Assembly: GCF_009766085.1 (NCBI RefSeq) | Contig: NZ_LMUF01000006.1 | Coordinates: forward strand, 1 to 64,000 | Length of the DNA: 64,000 bases | Direction of reading: 5' to 3' | Source: Burkholderia sp. S171 | GTDB taxonomy: Bacteria > Pseudomonadota > Gammaproteobacteria > Burkholderiales > Burkholderiaceae | Program-made: the position numbers and the translations under genes | Shown: in pieces, positions 44,466-54,127 of the stretch | Layout of the letters: each line of letters opens with the position of its first letter | How positions within the stretch are numbered: the first letter of the stretch is position 1 | Notes under the pieces: generated by a model | The model's input: only the letters and a program-made list of their open reading frames with translations | What the model was told of the DNA's origin: nothing | Database searches by the model: none

Positions 44466-45659
44466 CTAATCAGGGCGTGAAACGGCATTAGATTCAATAA
44501 TGACAACGCCCGGCGTATTTCTTACAGTTCGGGTAAACCGAATCTCGCGTGCGCCCAGTTTTCGCTTGAGCGCGTCAAAATCGCTGGTCTCCAGGCTCGC
44601 CAAATGATCGTCGTTTAGATCTGCGGGAAGCGTCACATCGATATCGAAGCCGCTACTCAGATAATGCAGGTTTAGCGCGCTGTAGGCAGCACCATGAGCT
44701 CTCAATTCAGCACTTATGGCATCGCTGACGGCCGAACGCGTCGGCATTCTGCCCGGCAGCGGATTGATTTCATCATTTTCCGGATCGACGTGAATCAATG
44801 CATCCAAAATGTAAGTATTCGTCAGCAAACGCGCTCGCGCCAATTCTGCAATGTAGTGCCCCTCTGAAACTGAAATGAGGGGATCAACGAGAATATGCGC
44901 ATCGACAATCGCGAGATCGCCCATTTTTCGCGTGCGCAATTCATGCACCCCGCGAACACCCGGTGTGCTGCGGAGCAACATGCGTAACTTCTCGGTTTCA
45001 GCGTGATTGAGCGCGCGATCAGACAAATCCTGCAGAGCGTCCCATCCAAAAGTCCATCCCATCCGAGCAACCATAAAACCGACGATTGCGGCCGCGATTG
45101 GATCGAGCAAACGCCATCCGGCCATACTCCCAATAATGCCTATAGCAACAACCAGCGACGACGCCGCATCCGAACGAGCGTGCCACGCATTGGCGATCAG
45201 GAGTGCGGATCTGACGCGTTCGGCCGCGCGCAGCATATAGCGGAACAATAACTCCTTAGAAATCAGAACGATCACCGCGACAATCAGTGCGCTTGCGTGA
45301 ACCTCCGGGATAGCGTCAAGATTGGTAATACGCTCACCTGCTCGCCATAACATCCCCACGCCGACAGCAATTAAAAGCGCGCCGAGAAATAATGAAGCAA
45401 CTGTTTCATAACGATTGTGGCCGTAATTGTGATCGTCGTCAGGAGCAGCGGTGCTATGCCGATTTGCCAGGAGCACGATGAAGTCCGACACCAGGTCGGA
45501 CAGTGAATGAATACCGTCGGCAATCAAGGCTTGGGAATGCGCAAACACGCCTACGACAATCTGCGCCACCATCAGCACGGAATTCACCGCGATACTCGCG
45601 AAGGTCGTTTTGCGGGCTACGTCCTGTTTTTCTGCGGCGCGCGCGGTTGATTGCGACAT
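44466..45659 (-). CDS. Cation diffusion facilitator (CDF) metal exporter
   Basis: A 397-residue inner-membrane protein with six predicted TM segments. The zinc-site motifs are ADGIHSLSDLVSD in TM2 and AWHARSDAASSLVV in TM5, giving an HxxxD/DxxxD-type transport site. A cytoplasmic domain follows, with VDAHILVDPLISVSEGHYIAE and ALIHVDPENDE. An additional C-terminal region of about 90 residues beyond a short FieF is present. It exports Zn, Co, Fe or Mn by proton antiport; the metal is not assignable. Codon usage looks slightly less GC-rich than neighbours. Confidence 0.93.
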   Translation of the reverse strand: MSQSTARAAEKQDVARKTTFASIAVNSVLMVAQIVVGVFAHSQALIADGIHSLSDLVSDFIVLLANRHSTAAPDDDHNYGHNRYETVASLFLGALLIAVGVGMLWRAGERITNLDAIPEVHASALIVAVIVLISKELLFRYMLRAAERVRSALLIANAWHARSDAASSLVVAIGIIGSMAGWRLLDPIAAAIVGFMVARMGWTFGWDALQDLSDRALNHAETEKLRMLLRSTPGVRGVHELRTRKMGDLAIVDAHILVDPLISVSEGHYIAELARARLLTNTYILDALIHVDPENDEINPLPGRMPTRSAVSDAISAELRAHGAAYSALNLHYLSSGFDIDVTLPADLNDDHLASLETSDFDALKRKLGAREIRFTRTVRNTPGVVIIESNAVSRPD

Positions 45660-45860
45660 GTCATCACTCGAAGTTATCGTTTGACGAATTTTACCAAGCC
45701 GCGCTTCGATGCATTCGCTTAAAAATTGGAAAACCCTATAAAAATCATCTATTTATGTTAAACGCGACGTGTTCTCAGTCGTACCTCGTATTTCGTCGCA
45801 ATTCCGGGCAGTCGGTCGATTTCAACCGTCTCGTCTATCGGCAGCCCTCCTTGCAGGCGC

Positions 45861-45900
45861 AAAAAAAAAGCCGCACCTTTTAACGGTGCGGCTTTTTAAA
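45861..45900. terminator. Terminator after the H-NS-family gene, bidirectional
   Basis: AAAAAGCCGCACC pairs perfectly with GGTGCGGCTTTTT (ending at 45897). An A run lies before and a T run after. It serves the minus-strand H-NS gene ending at 45912. Confidence 0.9.
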
Positions 45901-45911
45901 CAATCCACGTC

Positions 45912-46217
45912 TTACTTCTGGATCAGGAAGTTGTCGCGCTCCTGACCTGCTATCCACTTTGGCGGCTTGCCGCGGCCCGACCACGTGCTGCCGCTGTCCG
46001 GATCGCGATACTTCGGCGCAACGCCCGCACGCGGACGTGCGGCGTTTTTCAAATTCTTGCCACCACGGCCACCTGCCAATTCAGCAAGCGTGATCCCATA
46101 GTCAGCCATTTTCTGCTTGATTTCATTGAGAACTTCGGCATATTCCCGCGACTTCGCTTCTTCAATCTGTCGCTCGAGATTTTCGCGCTGCGCGAGAAGT
46201 TCCTTGTAAGACGGCAT
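45912..46217 (-). CDS. H-NS histone-family nucleoid protein
   Basis: A 101-residue H-NS-like protein. The N-terminal 45 residues form a coiled-coil oligomerisation helix (LLAQRENLERQIEEAKSRE). The C-terminal DNA-binding domain is KYRDPDSGSTWSGRGKPPKW, the Burkholderia form of the AT-hook-like loop. It silences AT-rich DNA. The 370 bases upstream are unusually AT-rich and suit autorepression. Confidence 0.94.
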   Translation of the reverse strand: MPSYKELLAQRENLERQIEEAKSREYAEVLNEIKQKMADYGITLAELAGGRGGKNLKNAARPRAGVAPKYRDPDSGSTWSGRGKPPKWIAGQERDNFLIQK

Positions 46218-46590
46218 GATCTGTTCCTTGTGGTTTGCAGTGTACGAGTCGTCGCTCGTTCCGGTTATAACGTTAAGCCTCTCAATGAATCGCAGATTAA
46301 CACAACTAGGATTCTGCGCGCGTTTCTACGCTGTCGATTTAAATCGATTCAGTCGAACGAGCGTCCGTAACAATTTGTGATATCCGGTTAACACTACCGA
46401 AACTACGCATTCATCTTACTTACATCGTTAAATTAACCCACAAAGTCTTTCATCAAATGAAAATAACCCGATACATATCGGCTAAACCTTCCATCTCGTG
46501 CGAGTTTGCTCAAATCCTCTCATCGCCGTAACACCATCTCGTAATTTAGCGACATAAGGACACGTATCGGCCGATCACAAGTTCAGACAA
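46218..46590. other. AT-rich region upstream of the H-NS-family gene
   Basis: No coding frame. The sequence is clearly AT-richer than the window average (for example 46380-46470), as expected of an H-NS-bound promoter region. No repeat was recognised. Confidence 0.55.
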
Positions 46591-47256
46591 TCACCTATGC
46601 CGTTCAATACAATCGATCAACGCAGCATTCAGTTCTGCGCGAGTTTGTTTCGGTTTATCGAAGGTGAAACGATTGCGCGCTCGGGGAGTTCGCAAATCGC
46701 AACCATATTTGTCGATACCCATTAGTTCGAGTTCTGCCGGCCGCTCAGGAGAATCGGCAAATAATTCCAGAAGCCGAAGTTCATTCTGCTCGGATAACGG
46801 TTCGAGTGGATCCAGCGCCGTTGCATCCAGCCAGCCCATTGCGCCAAAGCCGCCTATATACCTCATACGTTCGAGCGACATGATCCAGAACGTGAAGTCG
46901 CCTAATTCGAGATAACGTGCGGCATCCGGGTGATATCTGAGATAACGGCGCGCCAGTTCATCGACGGATTCAGGCGGCGCCGGAGAAAACGAACCGAGCA
47001 TGGTAAGACGCTGGCCTTCGAGAATGGCATCGCTAGCCGTTTGGGTAATCAGGAAACCCGCACGCGCGTCCAGTTGCAGATTGCGCGTGTGTTCGGCCAG
47101 ATGGCTAATCAGCACCATGGGCACGTGACGGGAAGTCGGCGCGAACGGTAATGCGGTCGGGTAGGGAAAACCGCGCGGTTCGCGTGAATGCGTCGCAAGC
47201 GTGCCGTGCGGCACTTGATGCAACAGATGCAACGGAGCATGCAACGGGATATTCAA
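46591..47256 (-). CDS. HugZ-like split-barrel heme utilisation protein
   Basis: A 221-residue protein with an N-terminal pyridoxamine-5'-phosphate-oxidase-like split barrel (GTLATHSREPRGFPYPTALPF, GRTL-like LQLDARAGFLI). A C-terminal DUF2470 module follows (ELELMGIDKYGCDLRT). This combination is typical of HugZ/HutZ-like proteins that bind or degrade heme. Whether heme oxygenase activity is retained is not clear. The flanking MFS gene is divergent. Confidence 0.82.
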   Translation of the reverse strand: MNIPLHAPLHLLHQVPHGTLATHSREPRGFPYPTALPFAPTSRHVPMVLISHLAEHTRNLQLDARAGFLITQTASDAILEGQRLTMLGSFSPAPPESVDELARRYLRYHPDAARYLELGDFTFWIMSLERMRYIGGFGAMGWLDATALDPLEPLSEQNELRLLELFADSPERPAELELMGIDKYGCDLRTPRARNRFTFDKPKQTRAELNAALIDCIERHR

Positions 47257-47439
47257 AGCGGGACCTCACGAAAGAACTCACCAACGGCCATGCAAGCGAA
47301 CTAAATATGATGAGCGAGCGGCCTTTGCGATCTTAAAGCACTAAAACCAGGTACGTCCGCAACCCGATAGAATTGAAAGGTTCGCAGGCCAACCCAAGGG
47401 CCGGCTGTTAAAAACAAGAAAGCAAAGAGAGCAATTCCC

Positions 47440-48666
47440 GTGTCCGAATCTGTATCAAGTGCCCGTGCCGTCGGGCACGACACCCCGAACGCCGTGCATC
47501 GGCGGTTGCCCGCGGCAAAACGCGAGCGTGCGCGCTACGCGACCATGGCCGTGTTTTTTATCGCCGGAATGCTGTACGCCTCCTGGGGCGTGCACGTACC
47601 TACGGTGCGCGACAAATTTCACCTGAGCGCCGGATCGCTGTCCATTGCGCTCCTGGCGGTGGCCGTCGGCTCGATTGTCGCAATGCTCACCAATGCGCCG
47701 TGGATCGCGCGCGTCGGCACTCGCCGCGCGTGCCTTGCCGGCGGTATCGGCATGTCGATTTGCGGGGCGCTGATCCTGGTCGCACCGTTCTACTGGCTGC
47801 TGCTGGTCGTGCTGGCGCTATTCGGCTTCAGCATGGCCACCCTCGACGTCGCGATGAACGCGGAAGCCAGCGCCGTTGAAGAAGCGCTGGAGCGGCCCAT
47901 CATGTCGTCGCTGCACGGCATGTTCAGCGTCGGCGGGATGGCCGGCGCGGCCGCCGGCGGCGCGTTGCTCGCGCACGGCATGCCGCCGGCCGCGCATCTG
48001 GCGCTCGCGTCGGTTGTGAGCTTGATCGTGCTGCTGGTGTCCATGCCCGCCGTGCTGCCGCACGTCCCCCACGCAGACCATGTGCATGGCGGGCAGTCAT
48101 CGTCGAATCGATGGCGCTCCAGGGCCTTGTGGGCGCTCGGCGGCATGGCGTTGGTCGCATTGATCGCCGAAGGCGCCATGTACGACTGGGCAACGGTCTA
48201 CATGCGCGACGTGGTGCTTGCCACGCCTGCCCTGTCCAGTGCAGCGTACGCAGCCTTCACCGGCGGCATGGCGGCAGGACGTTTCGGCGGCGACGCTGTG
48301 CGTGCCCGCTTCGGCGCGCCTCAACTCATCTTCGCGAGCGCGGCGCTGGCGTTTATCGGCATGGTGGCGGCGCTGCTGGTGCCTGACGCCGTCGTCACGC
48401 TTGCAGGCTTCACGCTGATGGGGCTCGGACTCGCGAACATGATGCCGGTGCTGTTCGCCGCGGCGGCGCGTGTGGAGGGCGTGAGTCCGGCGGAAGGACT
48501 GGCGCAGGTCGCGGGGCTGGCTTACTTCGGCTTGCTGTTCGGGCCGGTGCTGATAGGCGGTGTGGCGCAGTTCAGCACGTTGCCGATCGGATTGTCGGTG
48601 GTCGCGGCGTGCGCAGCGCTGATTGCGCTTGTGGGACCGAGGATCATGAAGCAGTTAAAGCTGTGA
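47440..48666 (+). CDS. MFS transporter (YbjJ-like)
   Basis: A 408-residue inner-membrane protein with about 12 TM helices. The start is GTG at 47440 after AAGAGAG. FHLSAGSLSIALLAVAVGSIVAM and RVGTRRACLAGG are the cytoplasmic loop 2-3 region. AMYDWATVYMRDVV in the second half resembles the YbjJ-type MFS subgroup, whose substrates are uncertain. A terminator lies 100 bases downstream. Confidence 0.88.
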   Translation: MSESVSSARAVGHDTPNAVHRRLPAAKRERARYATMAVFFIAGMLYASWGVHVPTVRDKFHLSAGSLSIALLAVAVGSIVAMLTNAPWIARVGTRRACLAGGIGMSICGALILVAPFYWLLLVVLALFGFSMATLDVAMNAEASAVEEALERPIMSSLHGMFSVGGMAGAAAGGALLAHGMPPAAHLALASVVSLIVLLVSMPAVLPHVPHADHVHGGQSSSNRWRSRALWALGGMALVALIAEGAMYDWATVYMRDVVLATPALSSAAYAAFTGGMAAGRFGGDAVRARFGAPQLIFASAALAFIGMVAALLVPDAVVTLAGFTLMGLGLANMMPVLFAAAARVEGVSPAEGLAQVAGLAYFGLLFGPVLIGGVAQFSTLPIGLSVVAACAALIALVGPRIMKQLKL

Positions 48667-48763
48667 ACGCACACCGTCGCGTTAGCCGGACTGCAAAACG
48701 CTAATCAGCCACGAGCGCCAACCGTGTCATCTGCATTGGCCAATATTAGCCAAGCCACCAAGC

Positions 48764-48800
48764 AAAAAAAACGCGCTGACCGAAATCAGCGCGTTTTTTT
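48764..48800. terminator. Bidirectional terminator between MFS and binding-protein genes
   Basis: ACGCGCTGA (48771-48779) pairs perfectly with TCAGCGCGT (48786-48794), flanked by A and T runs. Confidence 0.92.
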
Positions 48801-48863
48801 AAAAATGAAAATCGTCGAAGGCGGTCCGGGTCGAAACATCAAGCCCCTGACCGCCCGCGATAA

Positions 48864-50009
48864 TTACATCTTGACCACGTCCAGCAGCGTCTTCTTGCCG
48901 CCCTTGTAGTCGTACAGCGAGATCACGCCGTGCTTCAGGTCGCCCTTCGAGTCGAAGGTCGTTTCGCCGATCACACCCTTGTAATCCGTATTCGGCATTG
49001 CTGCCAGGATCTTCGCCGGATCGGTGGAATTGGCGCGCTTCATAGCATCGACAATGATGTACACCGCGTCATACGTGAACGGAGCGTAGATCTGGATCGG
49101 CGCGCCGAAACGCTTCTGGAACTTGGCTGCGAATTCTGCACCGCCAGCCATCTTCTCAAGCGCCATACCGGCTTCCGAGCAAACGATGTTGTCGGTTGCA
49201 TCGCCAGCCAGGGTCGACAACTGGTCGGTACACACACCGTCGCCTGCCAATACCTTGGCGCGCAGGCCAAGTTGCTTGGCTTGCTTGGCGAACGGGCCGC
49301 CGGTTGCGTCCATGCCGCCGAACATCACAGCGTCAGGATTTTCGCCCTTGATCTTCGTCAGAATTGCGCGGAAGTCGACAGCCTTGTCGTTGGTCGCGTC
49401 ATGCGACATCACGTTCATGCCGAGCGACTTGGCAGTCTTTTCGAACTCGTTCGCGAGACCCTGGCCGTAAGCGGTCGAGTCGTCGACAATCGCGACGCTC
49501 TTCAGCTTCAAGTCCTTGGAGGCATAGTTTGCGAGTGCCGGACCTTGTTGTGCATCGGTTGCCACAACGCGATACGTCGTCTTGAAGCCTTGCTGCGTGT
49601 ACACCGGGTTCGTTGCCGACGGCGAAATCTGCACGATGCCTGCATCGCTGTAGATCTTCGAAGCCGGGATCGAGGTGCCCGAATTCAAGTGACCGACCAC
49701 GGCGACGACCTTATCGTCGACGAGCTTCTGCGCCACTTGAGTAGCCGTACGCGGGTCAGCTGCGTCATCTTGCGGATCGAGTTGAAGCGTGATCTTCTGG
49801 CCGCCGATCGTCAGACCCTTGGCATTGATTTCTTCAACTGCGAGGCGCGCGCCGTTTTCGTTGTCCTTGCCCAAGTGGGCAATACCGCCGGTCAACGGTG
49901 CAACGTGACCGATCTTGACGACCTCGTCGGCCGTAGCGGTTGTTGCCATCGAGGCGAACATTAGCGCTGCAGCGCTGATAGGCAACAATTTGTGAAGCTT
50001 GGTGTTCAT
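48864..50009 (-). CDS. Branched-chain amino acid ABC transporter substrate-binding protein (LivJ/LivK type)
   Basis: A 381-residue periplasmic binding protein. The signal peptide ends near TATADEVVKIG. Mature-chain motifs are IGHVAPLTGGIAHLGKDNENGARLAVEEIN, VVGHLNSGTSIPASKIY and DDSTAYGQGLANEFEK. I start at ATG 50009 with GGAGA 6 bases upstream; an ATG at 50117 adds 36 non-signal residues. Permease and ATPase genes are absent nearby. The ligand is probably Leu/Ile/Val. Confidence 0.93.
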   Translation of the reverse strand: MNTKLHKLLPISAAALMFASMATTATADEVVKIGHVAPLTGGIAHLGKDNENGARLAVEEINAKGLTIGGQKITLQLDPQDDAADPRTATQVAQKLVDDKVVAVVGHLNSGTSIPASKIYSDAGIVQISPSATNPVYTQQGFKTTYRVVATDAQQGPALANYASKDLKLKSVAIVDDSTAYGQGLANEFEKTAKSLGMNVMSHDATNDKAVDFRAILTKIKGENPDAVMFGGMDATGGPFAKQAKQLGLRAKVLAGDGVCTDQLSTLAGDATDNIVCSEAGMALEKMAGGAEFAAKFQKRFGAPIQIYAPFTYDAVYIIVDAMKRANSTDPAKILAAMPNTDYKGVIGETTFDSKGDLKHGVISLYDYKGGKKTLLDVVKM

Positions 50010-50708
50010 GTAAGTCTCCAGTTTCGGTCCCAAAAACAACGGTGTCGCCCTGTGCTCCGTCTTCGTCACGTTTTGCTCAGCCCCGTGGACGACCACGCCG
50101 GATGCATCGTCATGCACTTGGCTTGTACTTCCGCAGGCCGTTTATGACAACCAGCATCCGTACTGCGCGCAAGTGTAGGGTTGTCAAATTAATTTGGGGA
50201 AGTTTTTTAGGATAGTGGTGCGACTACTAATAAGAGATGTGTTGAGAAGCTGTTGAAAGTGTGCTGGTGCAGTGCGGAAAGGTCCTGTTCATGCGGTTCT
50301 TCAGCAGATTGTCAGGTTTTCCCGAGTGAGCGTTCACGGCATTCTAGAGGTAACGCTTTAGTTTTATCCAGCCACGCCGTTATTATCCGGTCCGCTTGTT
50401 TCAGGTCAATTGCGCAGGTCAATTGCACGGGATAAGAACTCGGTTGAGAACTGAGATACACATTGGGGTTAGCACTATTAACTAGTCGCCGCTTAAAGCC
50501 TCACATCGCGCTCGATAACAACAACGGAAAGTTGCAGAAGCATCGATAAAAACGTGCCGCCGCGTGCAACGCCTGCAGCCGCTTTACAGCCCGCGCCCTT
50601 GCCAGCAAGGCGCATCGAATGGTGGCACACTTCCCGGTTGCGGTTCGACCCCTATCGTCCCCACTCATTTCGCCTCACTTAATTCAGGCGTCAGCCAGGA
50701 GCTTCATC
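50010..50708. other. Long intergenic region upstream of livJ/K-like gene
   Basis: About 700 bases between divergent genes with no supported frame. The segment around 50180-50240 is AT-rich (TGTCAAATTAATTTGGGG) and may hold the livJ/K-like promoter. Nothing else was recognised. Confidence 0.5.
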
Positions 50709-51404
50709 ATGACCGTAACATCCCGCTGGATCGACATTCCTGCAAACGGCGACACATTCCAGGGCTATCTTGCGTTGCCCAAAGGTGGCAAAGGCCCGGG
50801 CGTCGTCATCATCCAGGAAATATTCGGCGTGAATTCGCATATCCGTGCCGTGGCCGACCAGTACGCGGCCGATGGTTACGTCGCGCTCGCACCGGACATT
50901 TTCTGGCGCGTCCAGCCGCGCGTGGAACTCGGCTATGACGGCGCAGATCGCGAGAAGGCAATGGAAATCTACGGCAAGCTCGACGTGGCGCATGCAGTCG
51001 CCGATGTCACCGCCACCGCCGCCGCGCTGCGCGCACTGCCGGAAGTCACGGGCAAGGTCGCGGCTGTCGGTTATTGCCTTGGCGGCCGGCTGGCGTATTT
51101 GTCGGCGGCGCAAGGTGCGTTCGATATCGCCGTGGCCTACTACGGCGGCGGCATCCAGAACGAGCTCGACCAGGCCGACAAGGTCAAGGTGCCGATGCAA
51201 TTCCACTACGGCGCACTCGACGCCCACATCCCGTCCGACGCGGTCGACTCGGTGAAGCAGCGCTTCGCGGGCAAGGACGCGCAAGTCCACGTATACCCAG
51301 GCGCCGATCACGGCTTCAATTGCACGGACCGCGCATCGTACAATCAAGCGGCGTCGGCACTGGCGCACGGCCGCACACTCACGTTCCTCGGCGAGCATTC
51401 CTGA
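50709..51404 (+). CDS. Dienelactone hydrolase family protein
   Basis: Alpha/beta hydrolase of 231 residues. The catalytic Cys is in VGYCLGGRLAY, Glu in IIQEIFGVN, Asp in GALDAHIPSD and His in PGADHGFNC, the Cys-Asp-His set of carboxymethylenebutenolidases. The ATG at 50709 follows AGGAG at 50697-50701. The next gene, an amidase, starts 80 bases later in the same direction. Its natural substrate need not be a chloroaromatic lactone. Confidence 0.92.
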   Translation: MTVTSRWIDIPANGDTFQGYLALPKGGKGPGVVIIQEIFGVNSHIRAVADQYAADGYVALAPDIFWRVQPRVELGYDGADREKAMEIYGKLDVAHAVADVTATAAALRALPEVTGKVAAVGYCLGGRLAYLSAAQGAFDIAVAYYGGGIQNELDQADKVKVPMQFHYGALDAHIPSDAVDSVKQRFAGKDAQVHVYPGADHGFNCTDRASYNQAASALAHGRTLTFLGEHS

Positions 51405-51483
51405 CTCGGCGGACTGCTTCCGCGGACTGCACGGTTGGCCGCCTGAGAAGACGGTACACAACCGCATTCAAGTAGGGGGAAGC

Positions 51484-52956
51484 GTGCAGTCCGAGTATCT
51501 CGACTATGACGCGATCGGCTTGGCCGAGCTCGTGCGCAGCGGCCAGGTCAGCGCGCGGGAATTAATCGATACGGCAATCACGCGCGCCGAAGCCGTCAAT
51601 CCGGCGCTTAACGCTATCGTCCTGAAGGATTATCAGGCGGCTCGCAACCGCGCGAGCCGTGGCGGACACGACGGCGCCGGCACCTTGGGCCAAGGTCCGC
51701 TCGCGGGTGTTCCCTACCTCATCAAGGACCTGGGTGCGCCGGTCGCGGGTTTGCGGATGTCGATGGGCTGCCGCCATTTCCAGCATTTCATCCCCACTGA
51801 AGACTCGCCGATCGTTGCGCGCTCACGGCAGGCGGGGCTCAACATTTTCGGCAAGACCAACACGCCGGAAATCGGCCAGATGCCGTACACCGAACCCGAG
51901 TTGTTCGGCCCGGCGCGCAACCCGTGGGGACTCGACTACACCACGGGCGGTTCAAGCGGAGGCGCAGCAGCAGCGGTCGCGGGCGGCGTCGTTCCGCTCG
52001 CGCACGCTGCGGATGGCGGCGGGTCGATCCGCATCCCGGCGTCGTGCTGCGGACTGTTCGGCTTCAAGCCATCGAACGAGGTCCAGCCGCAACCGCTGCC
52101 CGCACCCGGCGATTTAGCGGTAGATCACGCTGTGTCGCGCAGTGTCCGCGACAGCGCCCTGCTGCTCGATCTCACATCGTCTGGGCAATCCGGCGCTTTC
52201 TTCCGGGCCATGGGCGAGCCGTGCGGGCCGTTGCGCATCGGCTATATGGAAGAGCCGCAGCTGGCGGGGGCGTTATCGGCGGATGTAAAAGCCGCGCTCG
52301 ACGATGCCGCCCGGCTCGCTGAATCGCTGGGTCATCATGTGGAGCCGGCGTCTTTCGGGCTCGACTTCCGCGACCTCGCGTATGGCTTTCTGGTGATGTG
52401 GTCGGTGCTGGCCAAAGAGATCGTGCTGCACGCCGACCGCATCAGCGGTCAGAAGCCGAAGCGCGCTGATTTCGAAATTGCATCGTGGGCGATGGCGCAT
52501 ATCGGCCGGAAGATTGGCGAGCGCGATCTGCCGGCGGCGCTGGAAACTCAACGTCAGTTCAAGGCGAAGATGGCCACGTTGATGACGCGATATGACGTGT
52601 TGTTGACGCCCACGCTGGCTGCCGCGCCGTTCAAGATCGGCGCCAAGCAGCCGAGCCAATTCGAGCGTTTCCAGATGCACGTGCTCTCGGCGGTTCCTAT
52701 TGAACCGTTGTTGCAGCGGATGTTGTCAGTGTCGGCGAAGAAGGCGTTTGACTGGGCCGGTTGCACGGAGCTTTTCAACTTTACCGGTCAGCCAGCCATG
52801 TCCGTGCCGCTCTACTGGAATGCGCGCGGCATGCCGATTGGCGTGCAGTTCGCGGGACGAATCAACGACGATGCCACGTTGTTCCGGCTTGCGGCGCAGC
52901 TAGAGGCAGCGAGACCATGGTTCGCGCGCCGCCCAGCGTTGATGACGGCGAGGTGA
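51484..52956 (+). CDS. Amidase signature family hydrolase
   Basis: A 490-residue amidase with the Ser-cisSer-Lys triad: Lys in YLIKDLGAP, cis-Ser and catalytic Ser in [16 protein letters not shown] and [15 protein letters not shown]. Sequence around the entrance ([16 protein letters not shown]) recalls the 6-aminohexanoate-cyclic-dimer hydrolase branch. The start is GTG at 51484 after AGGGGGAAGC. Cytoplasmic; the amide substrate is unknown. Confidence 0.92.
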   Translation: MQSEYLDYDAIGLAELVRSGQVSARELIDTAITRAEAVNPALNAIVLKDYQAARNRASRGGHDGAGTLGQGPLAGVPYLIKDLGAPVAGLRMSMGCRHFQHFIPTEDSPIVARSRQAGLNIFGKTNTPEIGQMPYTEPELFGPARNPWGLDYTTGGSSGGAAAAVAGGVVPLAHAADGGGSIRIPASCCGLFGFKPSNEVQPQPLPAPGDLAVDHAVSRSVRDSALLLDLTSSGQSGAFFRAMGEPCGPLRIGYMEEPQLAGALSADVKAALDDAARLAESLGHHVEPASFGLDFRDLAYGFLVMWSVLAKEIVLHADRISGQKPKRADFEIASWAMAHIGRKIGERDLPAALETQRQFKAKMATLMTRYDVLLTPTLAAAPFKIGAKQPSQFERFQMHVLSAVPIEPLLQRMLSVSAKKAFDWAGCTELFNFTGQPAMSVPLYWNARGMPIGVQFAGRINDDATLFRLAAQLEAARPWFARRPALMTAR

Positions 52957-52990
52957 ACGCTTGGGTTTGCCCGACCCAAGCGATGAACAT

Positions 52991-54103
52991 CTAGCCTGAG
53001 CGCTTGGAAAAGCGGTAATGCGCGACGCCCCATTCGTTGCCGCCGGCGTATCCGAACAACTCGGCCACCGCCATATAAAACATGCGCCAGCGCTGAAACC
53101 AGATACCGGCGTTAGCCTCGCCATACGTCTGGACCATGAGTGGCATCAACTCGCTGCGCGCCGCGTCCAGATTCGCGAGCCAATGATTGGCTGTCTTTTC
53201 ATAATGCGCGCCGCTCACCCACCATTGACGGTCAATGGTGAGATCGTCCTGGAAATGCAGCAGCAGCGCCTCGGACGGCATGGTCCCGCCCGTGAAAAAA
53301 TACTTCGACATCCAGTCGCTGCCGTCTTTCACCTCGAAGTGATAAGCCAGCGTGCGATGCGCGAACACATGCACAAAAAGCTTGCCGTCCTCGCGCATCC
53401 AGCCAGAGATCTTGTTCAACAGCAGTCGATAATTCTTCATGTGCTCGAACATTTCGATCGATAAAACGCGGTCGAAGCCATCGACGAGTAATGCCGGATC
53501 GAACTGATGATCGACAATATTCCCCGTCACCACGCTCAGGTTGGTTATGCCGCGCTCGGCCGCTTCGCCCTCGATAAACTCGCGCTGCCCCTGCGAATTC
53601 GATAACGCCACGATCTGCGAGCGCGGATAAGTTTCCGCCAGCCACAACGAGAGCGAACCCCAGCCGCAACCGAGATCGAGGATGCGCTGGCCGTCGGTGA
53701 GTTGCGCACGGACGGCATATTCTTCGAGCATCGCGCGCTCGGCTTGATCGAGCGTTTCCTTCCCCGTCCGATACAAGCAGCACGAGTACTTCAAGTGCTC
53801 GCCCAAATGGCCATGGAAAAACGCCGCCGGCACCTCGTAATGCTGCGTGTTCGCGGCTTGCGTTTCGATCGCGATGGGGCTTGCACGCAGTTCATCGACC
53901 AAGCGATTAAAACGCTTCGAACGCGCTTCGCCATCGTCGATGCCTTCATCGCGCAGGCGCTGTTTCATCAGGCGGCGCATTCCCAGGCGCACGAACGAAT
54001 CCGGAAGCCGGCCGCGCTCGCACCAATCGATCAGCCAGCCCTCCGACGGCACTTCTTTTTCTTGTGGTTGTGACATAACCGCTCGCGCTGGCAGGTCGCT
54101 CAT
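52991..54103 (-). CDS. Cyclopropane-fatty-acyl-phospholipid synthase-like methyltransferase
   Basis: A 370-residue SAM-dependent lipid methyltransferase. Motif I is ILDLGCGWGSLSLWLAE. KYSCCLYRTGKETLDQAERAML precedes it, as in CFA synthases, but it is divergent and lacks the canonical N-terminal domain of E. coli Cfa. GAGGAG stands upstream of ATG 54103. The DUF1295 membrane gene lies 24 bases upstream, a pairing I recall from ChrR/sigma-E and unusual fatty acid contexts. The product (methylated, cyclopropane or furan fatty acid) is not determined. Confidence 0.87.
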   Translation of the reverse strand: MSDLPARAVMSQPQEKEVPSEGWLIDWCERGRLPDSFVRLGMRRLMKQRLRDEGIDDGEARSKRFNRLVDELRASPIAIETQAANTQHYEVPAAFFHGHLGEHLKYSCCLYRTGKETLDQAERAMLEEYAVRAQLTDGQRILDLGCGWGSLSLWLAETYPRSQIVALSNSQGQREFIEGEAAERGITNLSVVTGNIVDHQFDPALLVDGFDRVLSIEMFEHMKNYRLLLNKISGWMREDGKLFVHVFAHRTLAYHFEVKDGSDWMSKYFFTGGTMPSEALLLHFQDDLTIDRQWWVSGAHYEKTANHWLANLDAARSELMPLMVQTYGEANAGIWFQRWRMFYMAVAELFGYAGGNEWGVAHYRFSKRSG

Positions 54104-54127
54104 GTGGAAACTCCTCGCTATTATTAT

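Noticed and set aside
48930-49964. A 344-codon frame opposite the LivJ/K-like gene
   Set aside because: Antisense frame without family similarity or ribosome binding site, over a well-supported gene.
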